64,000 bases of DNA, taken from assembly GCA_022497145.1 (NCBI GenBank), contig MU385941.1, positions 62,001 through 126,000 on the forward strand. The letters are read 5' to 3'. The notes beneath the pieces are model-generated. The model worked only from the letters and a program-made list of their open reading frames with translations. It ran no database searches and had not been told where the DNA came from. Source of the DNA: Rostrohypoxylon terebratum. Lineage: Eukaryota; Ascomycota; Sordariomycetes; Xylariales; Hypoxylaceae. Shown here one piece after another: positions 45,511 through 57,719 of this stretch. How positions within the stretch are numbered: position 1 is the first letter of the stretch; each line of letters opens with the position of its first letter. The position numbers were made by a program, and so were the translations under genes.

Positions 45511-48066
45511 TTATTTCCTACCGCCTGAATAATCGTTCAAGGTCTGTCGCATGGCCGATTCCGGATTATTCGCGTACACTCGGTCACCGACCCCATTCAC
45601 AATGTGGGAAATCTCACTTCCTGGCACACCAGTAAGCCACACCGTAGTCAGGTGGTGCAGCTTAACCCCATCCGCCTCGGGTATTTCGATCGCGTTCTCC
45701 AGCTTTGTGGGAGAGTCGCGGAAGTATGAATAGATGCCCAGCCCCCAAGCCTCGTGGTCCGTGACATTGTCCGCTACCTTGTACGAGGCGAACCCGTTCG
45801 TTCGCCCGCCTTTACTCATCCACGACTCTTGGTTGGGTGGGTCGTACGGGATCTCGGATTGGTAGAAGTAGAGGCGCCCACCGTTCCCGTTCCAGAGGGT
45901 TTGGTATTCGCGATGGTGCTCGTTGAAGAGCCCGTATATCGTCACGTTGTTCCCGTTCACTACCACACCGTTCTTCGTGGGGTTGGTGTCCCAAGCTGCC
46001 CCATCGCCGTGGTCCGCGCGCCAGAGCCACAGCTGGTCGCCAACCACGTTGTGACTATTTATAACGATGCCGACGTCGTTTTTGGTATGCCCAGCGGTTC
46101 GCACCGTTAAATCATACAAGAACGTCGGATTGGGTCCATGGTCTGCCGAGCTACTGGGGGATCCGATCTCGATTAGCGAGGGTGAGTTACTCGCACCAGC
46201 GTCAATTATAAGGCCTGCTAGAGTCACTCCGTCTACGTCGGCTATAGATATAGCTGATCGGCCGCTTGTTGGAATAAGTGAGGGCATCCCTAGACCGAGG
46301 ATGACGGTATTGGCTCGTGAAACACGCAATGTGTCGTCGAGCCTATATATACCCGGCGTGAAGATAATATGTTTTCCAGAGTTCAGCGCCGCGTTGATGC
46401 TAGCCGCACTGGCAGTATGTGGGTGAGCTATAAAGAATTGGTCGATGGCTATTGACTTGCCAGGTGCAAAGGCACCATTCATCCAGCTAGGTCCCTGCGT
46501 ATTGCTCTGCAGTGCAGGGACGAATACTTCGTATTGACCTTGACTAGTGATATAAAGGTATGGCTTCTCGCGGATGATTGGAGTTCTGTCGATTGTGGTG
46601 TACGGCGAAACAGGGAAATTGTCTTGACTAGGCGCGTTCAAATCGCCGACAAACACCATGTTCCATACACCGTTCGCCCAGCTGCCGTACTTATTGTTTC
46701 GCGACAGCCATTGCTGCTGCGAACCAGGAAGCACTTGGTTATCAATCACCGAGTCAGCTAAGTAACCTCCGGAAGCCCAACCCCCTGCTCCAGTACTCGG
46801 GTCTACCTGAAATAGCCAAAGGCCACCTGAGCTTCGAATATGCATACGACGTAGCGGTGCTGCTTGTGATACGGCTATGGTTGTTGTATTATTGGTGGCT
46901 TCCGAGGCATTAATTGAGAAATTCTCGAATGCCCTCCAGAAGTTGCATGTGGCGTTACGGTTCGGCATCCAATATGCTGGCACATTTACACCTCCCTCTA
47001 TCAGCACGTCGTCCGGGTTCTGGCCTAAGCCTGCAACTTGCGTGTAGAAACCCACGTCAAATAGTACGTTATAGGTTCCTGGCTTGAATAGAAGCGCATA
47101 CCGCTCGGGGCCAAATTCATTGGCCTCCATCTGCCTGAAAATAGCCGTCACCTTTTCTTGAATATCAGCTGCTGGCATACTTGGGTTGAAAACGTAAACG
47201 TTTGATCCAAAAATGGTGGTATTTGCCGCAGAAACAGAGTTAGAGTTATTATCAACTACAACTGGAATTGTCGGTCTTGGGAGTCGAGGGGGTTCGGGAA
47301 AGTCAACGTCGCCTCCGTACTTATCGGTCACTAGCTTGAGATTTTCCGTAGAAACTTCCCTGATCCCTCTCTCTATAACTGTCGTTCTCGTCCTTGATGT
47401 GCCTTCGTGTTGATGTAATTCTCTTTTTACCAGACATCCCTCGATAGCCCATTTCGGCACCCTCTTTTCGTAAACCACATTATACTCCCTCCGCATCGTT
47501 TCGATTAGCTCTTCAGCTGTCTCTCCGCGTATTTGGTCTTCACCAAACAGGAACCTTGCAAGTGAATTTACACTTTTCTTCATTGCATCCCCCTTGCACC
47601 GCCATGCTAGGTAATTTAACGCCTCCTCCACGGTTGAAACGGTGAAAAATTGGGCATCAAAATGAGCCAAGCCTAGGATGTCATCTTGGCTTCTATTTCC
47701 CAGAGGCGACGGGTAAAGTGACTTTACAAGATGCTTATAAAACTGTGCCGTGCAAAAGCTCGCAGCGCGAGACACCAGTATCTGCACCCGAACATCCAGA
47801 GGGCGAAGGCCTCGGGGGAACACCAGCGTGATCTCATCCGATTGCGTGTAGGCGACGGACGCATCGGGAAAGATCTTGAAGAGTAGATCGCTGCACGTGT
47901 CTAACATGGCGTCGTGGATGTTTTGGTTAAAGGGTTCATCGAAGAGCGGGTGCGCGGCGAGACGTGAGAAGTCGTGGCCGTTGATACGTAGGATGGTTGG
48001 GGAGAAGGTGGGGAGCGCGAATTCTGACGGTTCTTCATATTGTTTCATACGATCGGAAAAAGACAT
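45511..48066 (-). CDS. Fusion: Thg1-like nucleotidyltransferase + secreted-type beta-helix domain
   Basis: One uninterrupted frame of 851 residues with no intron, starting at the ATG 48066 (MSFSDRMKQYEEPSEF). Residues 1-250 match the Thg1 superfamily (tRNA-His guanylyltransferase, 3'-5' polymerase fold): TILRINGHDFSRL, YTQSDEITLVF, AHFDAQFF, NYLAWRCKGD and KWAIEGCLVKRE. The first metal-ligand Asp of RIDG is Asn29; Asp77 and Glu78 remain. After a Pro-rich linker (FPEPPRLPRPTIPVVV), residues ~285-851 match fungal secreted proteins annotated as coagulation factor 5/8-type or adenylyl-cyclase-like, with a pectate-lyase-type beta-helix look: SNVYVFNPSMP, YALLFKPGTYN, HIIFTPGIYRL, NGNNVTIYGLFNEHH and LTGVPGSEISHIVNGVGDR. 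Those proteins normally begin with a signal peptide; none is present here. Enzymatic activity of either half is not predictable. Confidence 0.8.
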   Translation of the reverse strand: MSFSDRMKQYEEPSEFALPTFSPTILRINGHDFSRLAAHPLFDEPFNQNIHDAMLDTCSDLLFKIFPDASVAYTQSDEITLVFPRGLRPLDVRVQILVSRAASFCTAQFYKHLVKSLYPSPLGNRSQDDILGLAHFDAQFFTVSTVEEALNYLAWRCKGDAMKKSVNSLARFLFGEDQIRGETAEELIETMRREYNVVYEKRVPKWAIEGCLVKRELHQHEGTSRTRTTVIERGIREVSTENLKLVTDKYGGDVDFPEPPRLPRPTIPVVVDNNSNSVSAANTTIFGSNVYVFNPSMPAADIQEKVTAIFRQMEANEFGPERYALLFKPGTYNVLFDVGFYTQVAGLGQNPDDVLIEGGVNVPAYWMPNRNATCNFWRAFENFSINASEATNNTTTIAVSQAAPLRRMHIRSSGGLWLFQVDPSTGAGGWASGGYLADSVIDNQVLPGSQQQWLSRNNKYGSWANGVWNMVFVGDLNAPSQDNFPVSPYTTIDRTPIIREKPYLYITSQGQYEVFVPALQSNTQGPSWMNGAFAPGKSIAIDQFFIAHPHTASAASINAALNSGKHIIFTPGIYRLDDTLRVSRANTVILGLGMPSLIPTSGRSAISIADVDGVTLAGLIIDAGASNSPSLIEIGSPSSSADHGPNPTFLYDLTVRTAGHTKNDVGIVINSHNVVGDQLWLWRADHGDGAAWDTNPTKNGVVVNGNNVTIYGLFNEHHREYQTLWNGNGGRLYFYQSEIPYDPPNQESWMSKGGRTNGFASYKVADNVTDHEAWGLGIYSYFRDSPTKLENAIEIPEADGVKLHHLTTVWLTGVPGSEISHIVNGVGDRVYANNPESAMRQTLNDYSGGRK

Positions 48067-49460
48067 GATGGATGCTAATGGGGTCTATTCGATGTACCAG
48101 TACAGAGGGTAAAATTTCGATAAAGGAGATGTGATGTGTTCAAATAAAGTTGGACGAGGCTGAAAGAATGACGGTGATTGCATTTCAGATGGATCGGAGT
48201 CGGATTAGGTACCAGTAGCAGTAGCGACACCCTCCGCTGGACCCACCTAAGGCCGGTTCCGTTGGTCGTCCGTAACTTCTACATTTATTCCCCGAGTCGC
48301 CCTTTCTTATATTATTCTGAATTGCTTTATATGATTCATTTATCTCGAAAAGAGACGATAATAGTGATCCATCTCCTTTAGATACCTAGTACCTACACAA
48401 TAATGCATTTTAGCAGTATATCTAGAGGCCTAGCGAGACTTTTATAATCTGTTTGATATTCTTGGGGGAGCAGGACATCTTTGGGAACGAATATGACCGG
48501 AATACACAAGATTGAAAAGCTATCGTGAGTGAGGTACGAACGGGATTTGTGGAAATAATGACAGCAGAAATTATTCTAGCTATTTCAAACTAGGGAAGGA
48601 AAAAGCAGTTACCGACAAAGACCGTCCTTACTGGAGAACCACCTCCCGCCAGGGGCTTCTTGGTAAAATACAATAGATCTAAAACAATAGGCAAAATACT
48701 AGCTTATAGAAGAAACCGAAGTCGTATATACAAATTACAAGAATTATACTAAGATGGAGGAAAGTTTAGATGCTTGGCAGAACGATTTTCCCAAAAAGGG
48801 ATTCCGAATTGATCGAGTTCTAGGTCCAAAATACCACAAAGAAATAGGTACACTAGGCATCATCTTGTAATAACTTCCGATATTGGAGTAGCACTCGAGA
48901 TTACAGCTAAAATCAGCCATATGCTATTGCCGAACACGACAGATGCCCGCCCTTTCGCGGATTACAGACGTACGACGCTGCATTAGCGCCGCGGTCCCCA
49001 GTCGAAAAAGCGAATGGTTCATCAAAGCTGAAGTCGCACGGGAGGTTCTAAGCATGGGGATCACTAATCCCCCTCAAATGAAACAATCTACATAGTTCAA
49101 CGAGCTCCGCACTCGCCAGCGGCGTGGTAACATCACACACAGAGCTTTCCTCCACTTCCCCGCCCTCGACCCCTGATTCCTCCCCAATCTTTCTCCACGC
49201 CTTGACCCGGGGTAATTCCCATTGTGGAGAGCTACGCTGGCTGTCTGAGGAGCGATACTCGGGGGTTTTGGGGGAGAACATACCGAGATAGACTGGGCTA
49301 TGTGGGTGCGGCAGCATCACGGGTGCTGTCGGCTCGCCACTTAGACCCATAGCTGGGAATAAACTTAAATAGCAGATTCGCTTCGTCCGGAAAGTTTATA
49401 AATGTTTCTGTTTTAGATGGTTGGGATCCCCAGTGCAGGTCCCAGGCAGACAAAGAGAAA
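48067..49460. promoter_or_regulatory. Divergent intergenic region, fusion gene / Dal5-type permease
   Basis: About 1.4 kb between opposed starts. A 100-codon minus-strand ATG frame (49350-49048) has protein-like composition (HPHSPVYLGMFSPKTPEYRS) and lies 110 bp from the permease start. I cannot assign it and list it separately. No regulatory element is named. Confidence 0.4.
49048..49350 (-). CDS. Possible small hypothetical protein (100 aa)
   Basis: An ATG-to-stop frame divergent from the permease gene. The product is rich in Pro, Ser and Glu with a final helix-prone segment (LASAELVELCRLFHL). There is no domain, signal peptide or membrane helix. It could be a lineage-specific gene or chance, and nothing but composition supports it. 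Confidence 0.25.
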   Translation of the reverse strand: MGLSGEPTAPVMLPHPHSPVYLGMFSPKTPEYRSSDSQRSSPQWELPRVKAWRKIGEESGVEGGEVEESSVCDVTTPLASAELVELCRLFHLRGISDPHA

Positions 49461-51346
49461 ATGGCCAGCGAAAAAGTCGACGAGTCCCTGGAGGGCGTCA
49501 AGATGTCCTTCACCGAGGTCGAGCAGCAGAAAGAAGTCGATGCGATTCCTGGCGTAACGCAGGGCGATGGCATCGACGAGGAGCAAATTGCGCTGTTCAG
49601 GAAGTTCGAGACTGCTGATCCGGAGTTTCATCGCAAGATGACGAAGGTTCTTACTCGGAAAGTTGATTTTCATCTCATGCCGATGATAGCACTGATGTTT
49701 ATGCTCAACTTCCTCGATCGAAAGTAAGTGTTGAGAGAGATCCCCCTCTCTAGTCGCGTCTTGGCAATTTGCTCATTAAAATTACCTACTAGCAACCTCT
49801 CACAAGCTCGTCTTGGAACTCTGGAAGAAGACCTTGGTATGACAGGGACGGATTTCAATCTAGCGACAAGTATCCTATTCGTGGGGTATCTCCTCATGCA
49901 GCTGCCTTCGAATCTTCTTTTAACTCGCGTACGGCCGTCGATCTACCTCGGTGCAGCCATGACGATATGGGGAACGATATCAGCGGCTCAAGCGGCGACA
50001 CATGATTTCACTTCTATCGTCCTGTGTCGATTCTTCCTCGGTCTAGGTACGTTTTGCGCACACCGCCTTGGCAATTAGTTCCACACTTCTGACTGTCTGT
50101 AGCGGAAGCGCCCTTCTTCCCAGGGGCTATGTTACTCATGTCGAGTTGGTATACACGGCCCGAGCTAGCTCTACGAATTGCCTGGTTCTACTGCGGCCAT
50201 TCGTTTGCCAACGCATTCGGCGGCCTCCTCGGCGCCGGGGTCCTCGCGAATCTCAGTGGCGCTCACGGGATTTCTGGATGGTAAGTTACCTAGTATCTCA
50301 TCAATTATTTCAAAGAACGGTAGCTTAATTAAAGTGTAGGCGATGGTTATTCATAATCGAAGGCACTCTCACCGTCGGTAGTGCCATCTGCTCAACTTTC
50401 ATCCTACCGGACTTCCCAGGGACAACAAGGTGGCTCTCTACCGAAGAGCGCGCCTACGCGCAATGGCGGCTAGTCAAGGAAGTCGGCGAAGCGGACGCGC
50501 CTGGGGCCTCTACCATCAAAGAGGGCGTGATGCTAGCTTTACGGGATCCTCGATTATACCTATTCACACTATTGCAGCACGCATCGTTGCTCACGCAAAC
50601 ATTCCAATATTTCTTCCCGACAATATTGCAGACCCTGGGCTACGGCAACATCCAGACTCTTCTCCTTACCGCGCCTGTCTGGGCGTTCACGTTTTTCTCT
50701 TCGTTGATCGTGACATACACGTCCGGACGCTTTAAAGACCGAAGCATACACATCATCTGCTTGATCCTGATCTCCTGCGCGGGAAATATCATTGCGGTGG
50801 CAACTCTCAACACGGCAGGGCGCTTCTTCGCTCTTTTCTTGCTGCCGTTGGGTGCTCTGCCTGCCTACCAGGTGAGTTAATCGACAGGATCTCCACACAC
50901 TCAATTGCTAACGAATGCGCAGATTCTACTGGCGTGGGTAGCTAACAGCTTCCCCAGACCGTTGGTAAAGCGGAGTGTCGTGATCTCCTTTGCCAACATG
51001 ATTGGAAACACCGCAAATATCTACGGTACTTATATGTACGTTTTCCCACCTACCAATACTTCATTTCTATGAGAAGCCGAACAATATGCACTTATATAGA
51101 TGCTGATTCAATTCTACCTCAAGGTACCCAGCTGTAGACGGACCTCGATATCTCGTCGGTGGGGCCGCAACGGCAGGAGTGGCGCTCCTTGTCGTGCTGT
51201 TGACTCTCATCGCAAGATTCGAGTTGCAGAGACAGAATAAGAAATTAGCTCAGCGCGAGGAATTTGAATCGAATGGGAATCCGACGCAGTCCGGGGACCC
51301 GGAGCAAGCCGGAGCCGCCCCGGTCGGCTTTAGATATACCCTTTGA
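49461..51346 (+). CDS. MFS transporter, Dal5/allantoate permease (anion:cation symporter) family
   Basis: Six exons, 49461-49723, 49793-50046, 50103-50280, 50340-50871, 50923-51035 and 51124-51346, give 520 residues. All five introns (51-88 nt) are phase-consistent. Blocks are typical of fungal ACS-family permeases: KVDFHLMPMIALMFMLNFLDR-NNLSQARLG, LFVGYLLMQLPSNLLLTR, CRFFLGL-AEAPFFPGAMLLMSSWY, GHSFANAFGGLLGAGVL, RWLFIIEG and a C-terminal NMIGNTANIYGTYMYPAVDGPRY. Twelve membrane helices are expected, with cytosolic tails at both ends. Family substrates include allantoate, ureidosuccinate, nicotinate, pantothenate and short peptides; the sequence does not decide which. At intron 5 I prefer the GTACGT donor because it gives TYMYPAVDGPRY. 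Confidence 0.9.
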
Positions 51347-53182
51347 GACTGCCGACTCAGGTGCTTGCTTGCTTACTTAGTACACACCCAGACGGCTAGG
51401 TGATAGGTCCGATATATGTAGTTTGGGGGGGTTTGCGAAACTGTGTCATGCAATAGATGTCTATGTCTTACAATTGTTATTTTCAAGTATATGCGAAATA
51501 GGAACAGTTGATATCCCTTGACTCACTCACGAATTGCGCATGTTCCATAGACGTGTCTTTCGCTTGATCCTACGTAGTGCGTAGGTACCTTCGACACCTA
51601 CGCAGGTGTTGTTAAAATGCGATCCTACCCCTCCAACGACACGCCGTGAGCTTTGAGAACGGAATAGTCGACGTCGCATACCTCTTAATAGACGTCAGCA
51701 TTATCGATACCATCAGCAATAGTCCAACTTAACTTCTTACGTCACCCGATCACATGCGTTTGATGATACGTCGTCAATATGCAAAAAAAATTGTGTCCAT
51801 GGCATTAGTATTTACTCCTTAGTCGAGTTTAGATATTGTTCCTATCTAGCTACCGCGACAAGGTTATTTCATGTACAGGTTTCTTATTTCTTTTTTACAA
51901 GATCTCCTCGACACTCCGTTAGGGAACCGACTAGGGCTCTTGCTAAGCTGAGTCGAAGCCATCCCTTAGGAGCCGGAGGCTGCGGTCATCTCGATGGACG
52001 ACGCAGCAATCGTAGATCGTCCCCTCATCCACGCACCAGATAAACTTGCTATGTTTAGCGACTATTGTCATCCTCCTCTCCCTTACACAGTAGTGATTCT
52101 CATCAGATAGACAAAGCGATGTACAGTCAGGTAACAGTATTGGCACACTCGGAGGCGATACAAGGAGGTTAGCCCTCATCCGTCGTTTTTCTTCGGTGGT
52201 AAAAGTAAGTAGGTATGTTTTTTTTATCCCCAGGCGCCGATGCGATGATGCCATGCCGATAAACACCAAGGTTTCGCAATTGAGTAACAAACGAGCAAGC
52301 AAAACGACAAAAGCAGACTAAAAGCAATATTAAAAAAAATAGACATTCAGCTCATTCCCCCTATTTCCCCAACTCCCAATGCTGTACGATCCCGACATTT
52401 TCCTTTTTTTTCCCTGATATGCAAATCGGTACGGTATCCGTATTTGGAGGCGCTGGATGTGAACACTGTGTGTACCTGGTGTTTGGTGTATGGTGTACGT
52501 CCAATGTACATACCAAGGAATAAGATGGGGGGGTACAGAAAGAGGGAAAAAAAAACAGGGAGATCTGGGTACGGTGCCGAGCTGTCATTTGCCCGCCGAT
52601 CCTAACCAGGAACGTGCAGATGCATGAGGTAGGTCGCCGACCCGGAAGAACACCAAGGACCGGACAACGCTAGGGAAGGGCGGGCAGAGGACAGGGAAGT
52701 ATGTGCATGGAGGCTTTTTCGGTCTCGGTCCGAAGCAGCCTCACGTAGATTATGGTCCAGACGATTTTTTTTTCTTCTTTCAAAAAAACAAATAAACATT
52801 TCCGATTGCAAACGCCGACGCCGGTGCTATGCAGCTTTCATGCCGCTGTGGCGGGCTTTGGGCTGGTGGTCCTGGTCCTGGTATTGGTACCCTGGGGGGT
52901 GTCTTGATCGTTCCTCTAAATGGTATTGGTATGGTATGATATGATATTGGAATGGTAAAATGTGGTATCCAAGTTAAACGACAAATGGTATCTCTCTATG
53001 CTGCAAGACGTGAAACGGAAGAAAAAAGATATTTCCGAAAAATGAGCGTAAGTGACGTTAGGGTCGTAATCGTCGTAAGGTAGTCGTAAAATATCGAGGT
53101 CATTCGCGAATTCCGGCGAGCCGCGCGCAATAATTAGTAGTATAGCGAAAAAAGCGAGGTAGGATCACATGTTGGTAGATCT
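51347..53182. other. Convergent intergenic region, no supported gene
   Basis: About 1.8 kb with T-runs (51892, 52219, 52765) and GGTATTGGTATGGTATGATATG-type repeats near 52920-52960. A minus-strand frame at 52302-51943 contains a protein-like segment (KFIWCVDEGTIYDCCVVH), but its first codon is not ATG and I recognise nothing. Confidence 0.5.
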
Positions 53183-54815
53183 TTATTTCCTCAAGCCGAC
53201 TTTACCGGCCAAGTTTCGCCAGAAGCTAGGTCCTTTTCGATCCATGCCGTCGAGGGACATCATCGTCGCCTCGCGCACCATCGGTCCGACGATGTCCTCG
53301 TCGCCGCGCTCGGGAAACTTGCCCTCGGCGTCCATCCTTGGGACCGTGGTCAACATGGCTTCGTCGAATTTTTCGCATTCGGTCACTACGCCGCTAGCGA
53401 CAACAGCCTCCGCAATCTCGTCGTGAAGATCCCTCCAATCCTTCTGGGTCTCGGCCCACTTCGCTTCGGTGAGCGTGTAGGTCTTCGATGTCTGTCCGTA
53501 GTGCTCTCCTGTCCGCGCAAGGTGCTTCGTGTAGTTTATTCGCGCGGTCTCCCAGTCCGATCGGAATTGACGTAGGGAGCATAGGCTGATCGTTTCGGGC
53601 TTGTAAGGCTTCGGGACGATGGTGTAGTTCGCGTGTCCCAAGCGGTCAGACCATGCATCCGGCGCGGGAAGCTGAGGTAGCTCCATCGAGTTCGGCATGC
53701 GACGGAGCGAGGAGTGCGAGTTCTTTGCGCTAAGCGGAGGAGAGATCATGCCTGTCTCGTATGCCTCGTCTGCGAATAGAGAGGGGGCGCAGGTGACTCT
53801 CGGCGATTCTAACGGGGAGGACTGCTCTAGAACATACTCGGCCGGCGTAGAAGTAATCATTGACGGGAGAAGCGACGCCATGGATTGCTTACGCTCGTGT
53901 TGAATGGCGAAGAGAAGCTCCGTAGCTTTCCTCGCATCCATAGTCACATCAAGCGGCATCCTCTCGTTGCTTCCGTTGCGCGACAAGGCGGGAGTAGGTG
54001 GTATGGGCTCGTTGGAGTATAGTCGGCTAGGTGTCGACCTAGATGAAGAGCGACTCGAAGACGATGTCCTAGGCATCGATGGCTGCTGGTCAAATCCAAA
54101 GTCGGACACCGGCGAGCTAATGCTGGAGGGCTTCGACGAAGACTTCCACCTCGTGAAAGACGGGAATCGCGAGCCCAAGCGTTGCGAAATTCCTGCGAAT
54201 GGTGACTCTGAGCCATCCCTACGTCGCTTTAACGACGAGCGCAGACTAAAGCTGAAATCGCCGTCGCTGAAGAATCCGGCGTCGTATTCGGCGCCTCGGG
54301 TTTCTGTGCAGAAGTTCGAGGTGCTTTGCACCAAGTCAGTATTTTGGTGAATGCAAGGTTCGTCGCCTAAGTGATAGCTCGTTAGTTATAGGGCAACGGG
54401 GTAGTAGAGAGGATAGGTGCAACAAACATAGACATTGATATAATTCGGATGCGTCATCGAAGTCAATTTCAGAGCCATCAGACTCATCGTACTCAATTGG
54501 CTCCTCCTGTACATTAGGTAGCACGCGTTTGTTAGAATTCTGTGCTGTTTGCGTAGGAGACGAAGGGCTGTCAGTGCTGGCTACCGTGGCGAGATCGAAA
54601 GACGACATCGAGCTGGAGCAGCGCAGATGCCCACGCGCTGAGAAGGTTGGTGTTACTGGTGACGTCGTGTCCGACGAGTAGGAATCCGTGGTGTAGAGAT
54701 TGTAAGGAACGTCAATGTCAACGTCTACTTCGCGTTGCGCTGCCTCCTCCTCTTCTCTCTTCCTTCTTTCTTCCACTAGCAGCGGCAGCTGAAGAGGTCT
54801 TAACTTAGGAGACAT
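53183..54815 (-). CDS. Serine-rich protein of unknown function, conserved in filamentous fungi
   Basis: Two exons, 54815-54428 and 54366-53183, give 523 residues. The 61-nt intron is phase 1 and joins ELYQCLC to DEPCIHQNTDLVQST, a Cys-rich block I recall in fungal orthologues. The N-terminal third has a charged helix (VEERRKREEEEAAQRE) and acidic EYDESDGSEIDFDD. The middle is Ser/Pro/Arg-rich and likely disordered and phosphorylated. The C-terminal ~170 residues are ordered: CSLRQFRSDWETARINYTKHL and AKWAETQKDWRDLHDEIAE suggest helices. The protein ends in FWRNLAGKVGLRK. No signal peptide or membrane segment. Function unknown. Confidence 0.8.
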
Positions 54816-56275
54816 GGTGCTAATAGTAAGCTAAACGGTGGCGAGAACGCCGCCTTCTTACTTTCTATCAGGATCAGGCCGACAGTGTCGTTCGATTTCC
54901 TTAGATCGCGTTTTATGGTGGTTGTTGGTATAAGTTCACTGAACGGCGCTTGTGTTTGGTGGGGTGATGTGATGGGATGGTACGTCAGGGTAAATACATC
55001 CAGGATCCGCGGCACCGCTACGTTGGGAAATAGATTGTCGTCCAGAAAAAACAAGGACCTTGGAAGAGTGTAAAAAAATAAAAATAGTTGGCGTTTCTCT
55101 TTTATCGGTTCTAGTAAACCGCCTCGGAAAAAAAAGTCTTATAGAACCAGACCTCACAATGAGTCAGTGACAACAGCGAGAGGGTTGGCAGAGATATGGT
55201 GAATAGATATGCTAGTATCCAACCTCGTGACAGGTGTATCTCTTGAATAATGTCCAATGGTTCCAATGGTTAGCTCAGGTATATGTATATGGTATATACG
55301 TGTACCAGTAACCTCTTTTTGCCCTATCAACTTTAAGTGGTCGCACTGGTCCACGTGTCTGGGCACTGGCAATGTAGCTTGGGAGCTTTGGGGTAGTTGA
55401 ATTCCGTGGGGTCGTAGTCAGGCTCCTTTTCTGCTTGTGCTGTCTTTCGAAAGCTATACCGCCTTCTCCAATCAATATGGCGGTATCGTTGCCAGTCTAT
55501 CAGTCCTGACACAATCACCGGCCTTTCAAGAGGTCGTGTCTCTTTACTCTCTGCAACTCAACCAAACTGACGAGTATTCGCGAGGGCTGTACCACATAGA
55601 CCCGATGATCCGGACGAAGACTTTTCGGTCATATATCGTGCGAGTTCCAAGTCCAGGAAGTATTGTTCTTGTTATTCCCACGAGTTCAGGTTAGACAGAA
55701 GCTGCTTGTTTATCGGCGGTCCTCCAGAAGGTCACGGTTGTATTGCGCGAGGGTGGGTAGGAGTAGAAGACAGGAAAGAGTGCACATGTGAGAGAGGTAG
55801 AAGCCTTTTTCTTGCTTGGAGGACTTGGAGGTGAGGAAGGCTTGCACTTGCAGACTTGCAGGGTACACTAGCTGGCTGGTGAAAAAACGGAATGTGAACG
55901 GGGTGGCTTGACTAGTTTGACTGGACTTGCTAGACCTGGTTCCGGTTCGACTTGGCTGGTGTGGATATGTTCTCCACCGACTCCATGATGAAGACCGGCC
56001 CTGCCGTCCTGATGCCCTGAACTCTCTGACTTTTTTTCTCTTAAAAGTTCGTCGACTTTTCCCTTTTCTAACCCTTGTTCGTCTTAGCTTGCTTAGGAGC
56101 CCGACCAACTGGGATGACACCTCGACCGCTTGGGCTTATGGGGCTAGGTAAGCTAACAGAGTAGCAGGGGTTCCGGGGAGAGCTCCCACTCCCAGGAAGC
56201 TACTGGGTAATGAATAAAAAGGGATCTTTTTAGATGCTGTGCAATGTCAGAATGTACATACGACGTACAACCTCC

Positions 56276-56327
56276 CTACGTACCTACATACTTACCTACA
56301 TACATACCTTAGTACATACATACATCC
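56276..56327. repeat. TACATACA/ACCTACAT microsatellite
   Basis: Imperfect tetranucleotide repetition (TACGTACCTACATACTTACC and continuing) over about 50 bp. Confidence 0.75.
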
Positions 56328-57719
56328 TACATAGTGCTGGTAGTTTTCACACATGTTATGTAGTAGCTATGTATGCAATGTACAATGATATAGGGTGCGT
56401 AGATATGTATGTAGAGAAAATAGCGAGTGAATGACCGCGACCGTGCATATGGGAGATCCGCAGCCAATTGATTCCTCAAGAGCGGGTTTCTTTGAGTCTT
56501 AGCATGTCTAGCATGTACACTAAACGCCTTGACACCTCTTCATCGGAAGTCTGCCAGTCGACTTACTTTAGTCTTCTCCACCACCTGGAATTATTGCTGG
56601 GTCACCGCTGCTAGCTACAATAAGATATTCCAGAATCCAATCCCCAGCAACTTGAGACGAAACAAAGGAAAGCAAAACAAACAAACAAATAGCATGACAC
56701 ATATAGTTCTGTTGATGTAAGCCGCAATAACAGAGTGATGAGAGAAAGGCTGGGGAAGCGGGGTTGGGATATGTAAAACATGTACACAGGTGTGTAGATG
56801 TAGATGTGTAGGCACAGATGTATAGATGTACATACTATAGGGCCACTTGTGCACAACACATCCTCTATTACTTAAATCTCAATCTCGTGTTGCAATACAT
56901 TTTGCTGAAGAGTAGATGCGGTTGGTCTACTAAATCACTAAAGCAACTAAATAGTCTTACACAAACTACCTACCTAGGTATGCACAAATCATACAGACCG
57001 GTAGTAGTACTAAAGTAGTAGTATGTAGGAAGTAGTGCAACCGTAGAATCCTAGAAATCCTAGATGTCTGCAGTGACATCGGTACACATAATCAGAATGG
57101 CATTATGCTGCTATGAAGATGAATATGGCCCACTTAGTAGTAGAACATGGTATTGTTAAAAAAAACCGCCTCTTTAGATCCATCTTCCGACCTTCCCCTT
57201 CTTGGGTCTTAACCATCCCGGCTTCGGTTCCTGGTGGCTGCGAAAGTGCGCTACATATTTAAGCTAGGGCGGGGATAGAGCTCGACTTCTTGTCGGATTA
57301 CCACCCTCACGAGCCGTCGAATTGGGCTCAAAGCGCGCTGGCTGCTTACAGTGGGGATATAGCTAGATAGACCTATGAGAGGAAGACAGCGATGGCAAAG
57401 TGCGTTTGCTGTCGGTAACGAGAGTGAAGTACTTAGTACAGGCCAGACGCCATCAATCCACCAGCATTAGCAGAAACATCCAAGTACTACGTAATATTAG
57501 TACTGTACATGCAATCCGTTGTTCGGGTCAAGATATATCGTACATACATAGCCCAGCTTGACCGAGTCATTTACGCAGTAAGAAAGCGATCTCTATCTAT
57601 ATCGGATTTAGGCGAAAGACCACGGTGGCAGCAGGTATGAAACGTGACGAAGGCTCAGATAATTCTCCGCTTGTCGAGGCGATCATTCAGAATGTCTTTC
57701 CCGATGATCTGGTAGGTAT

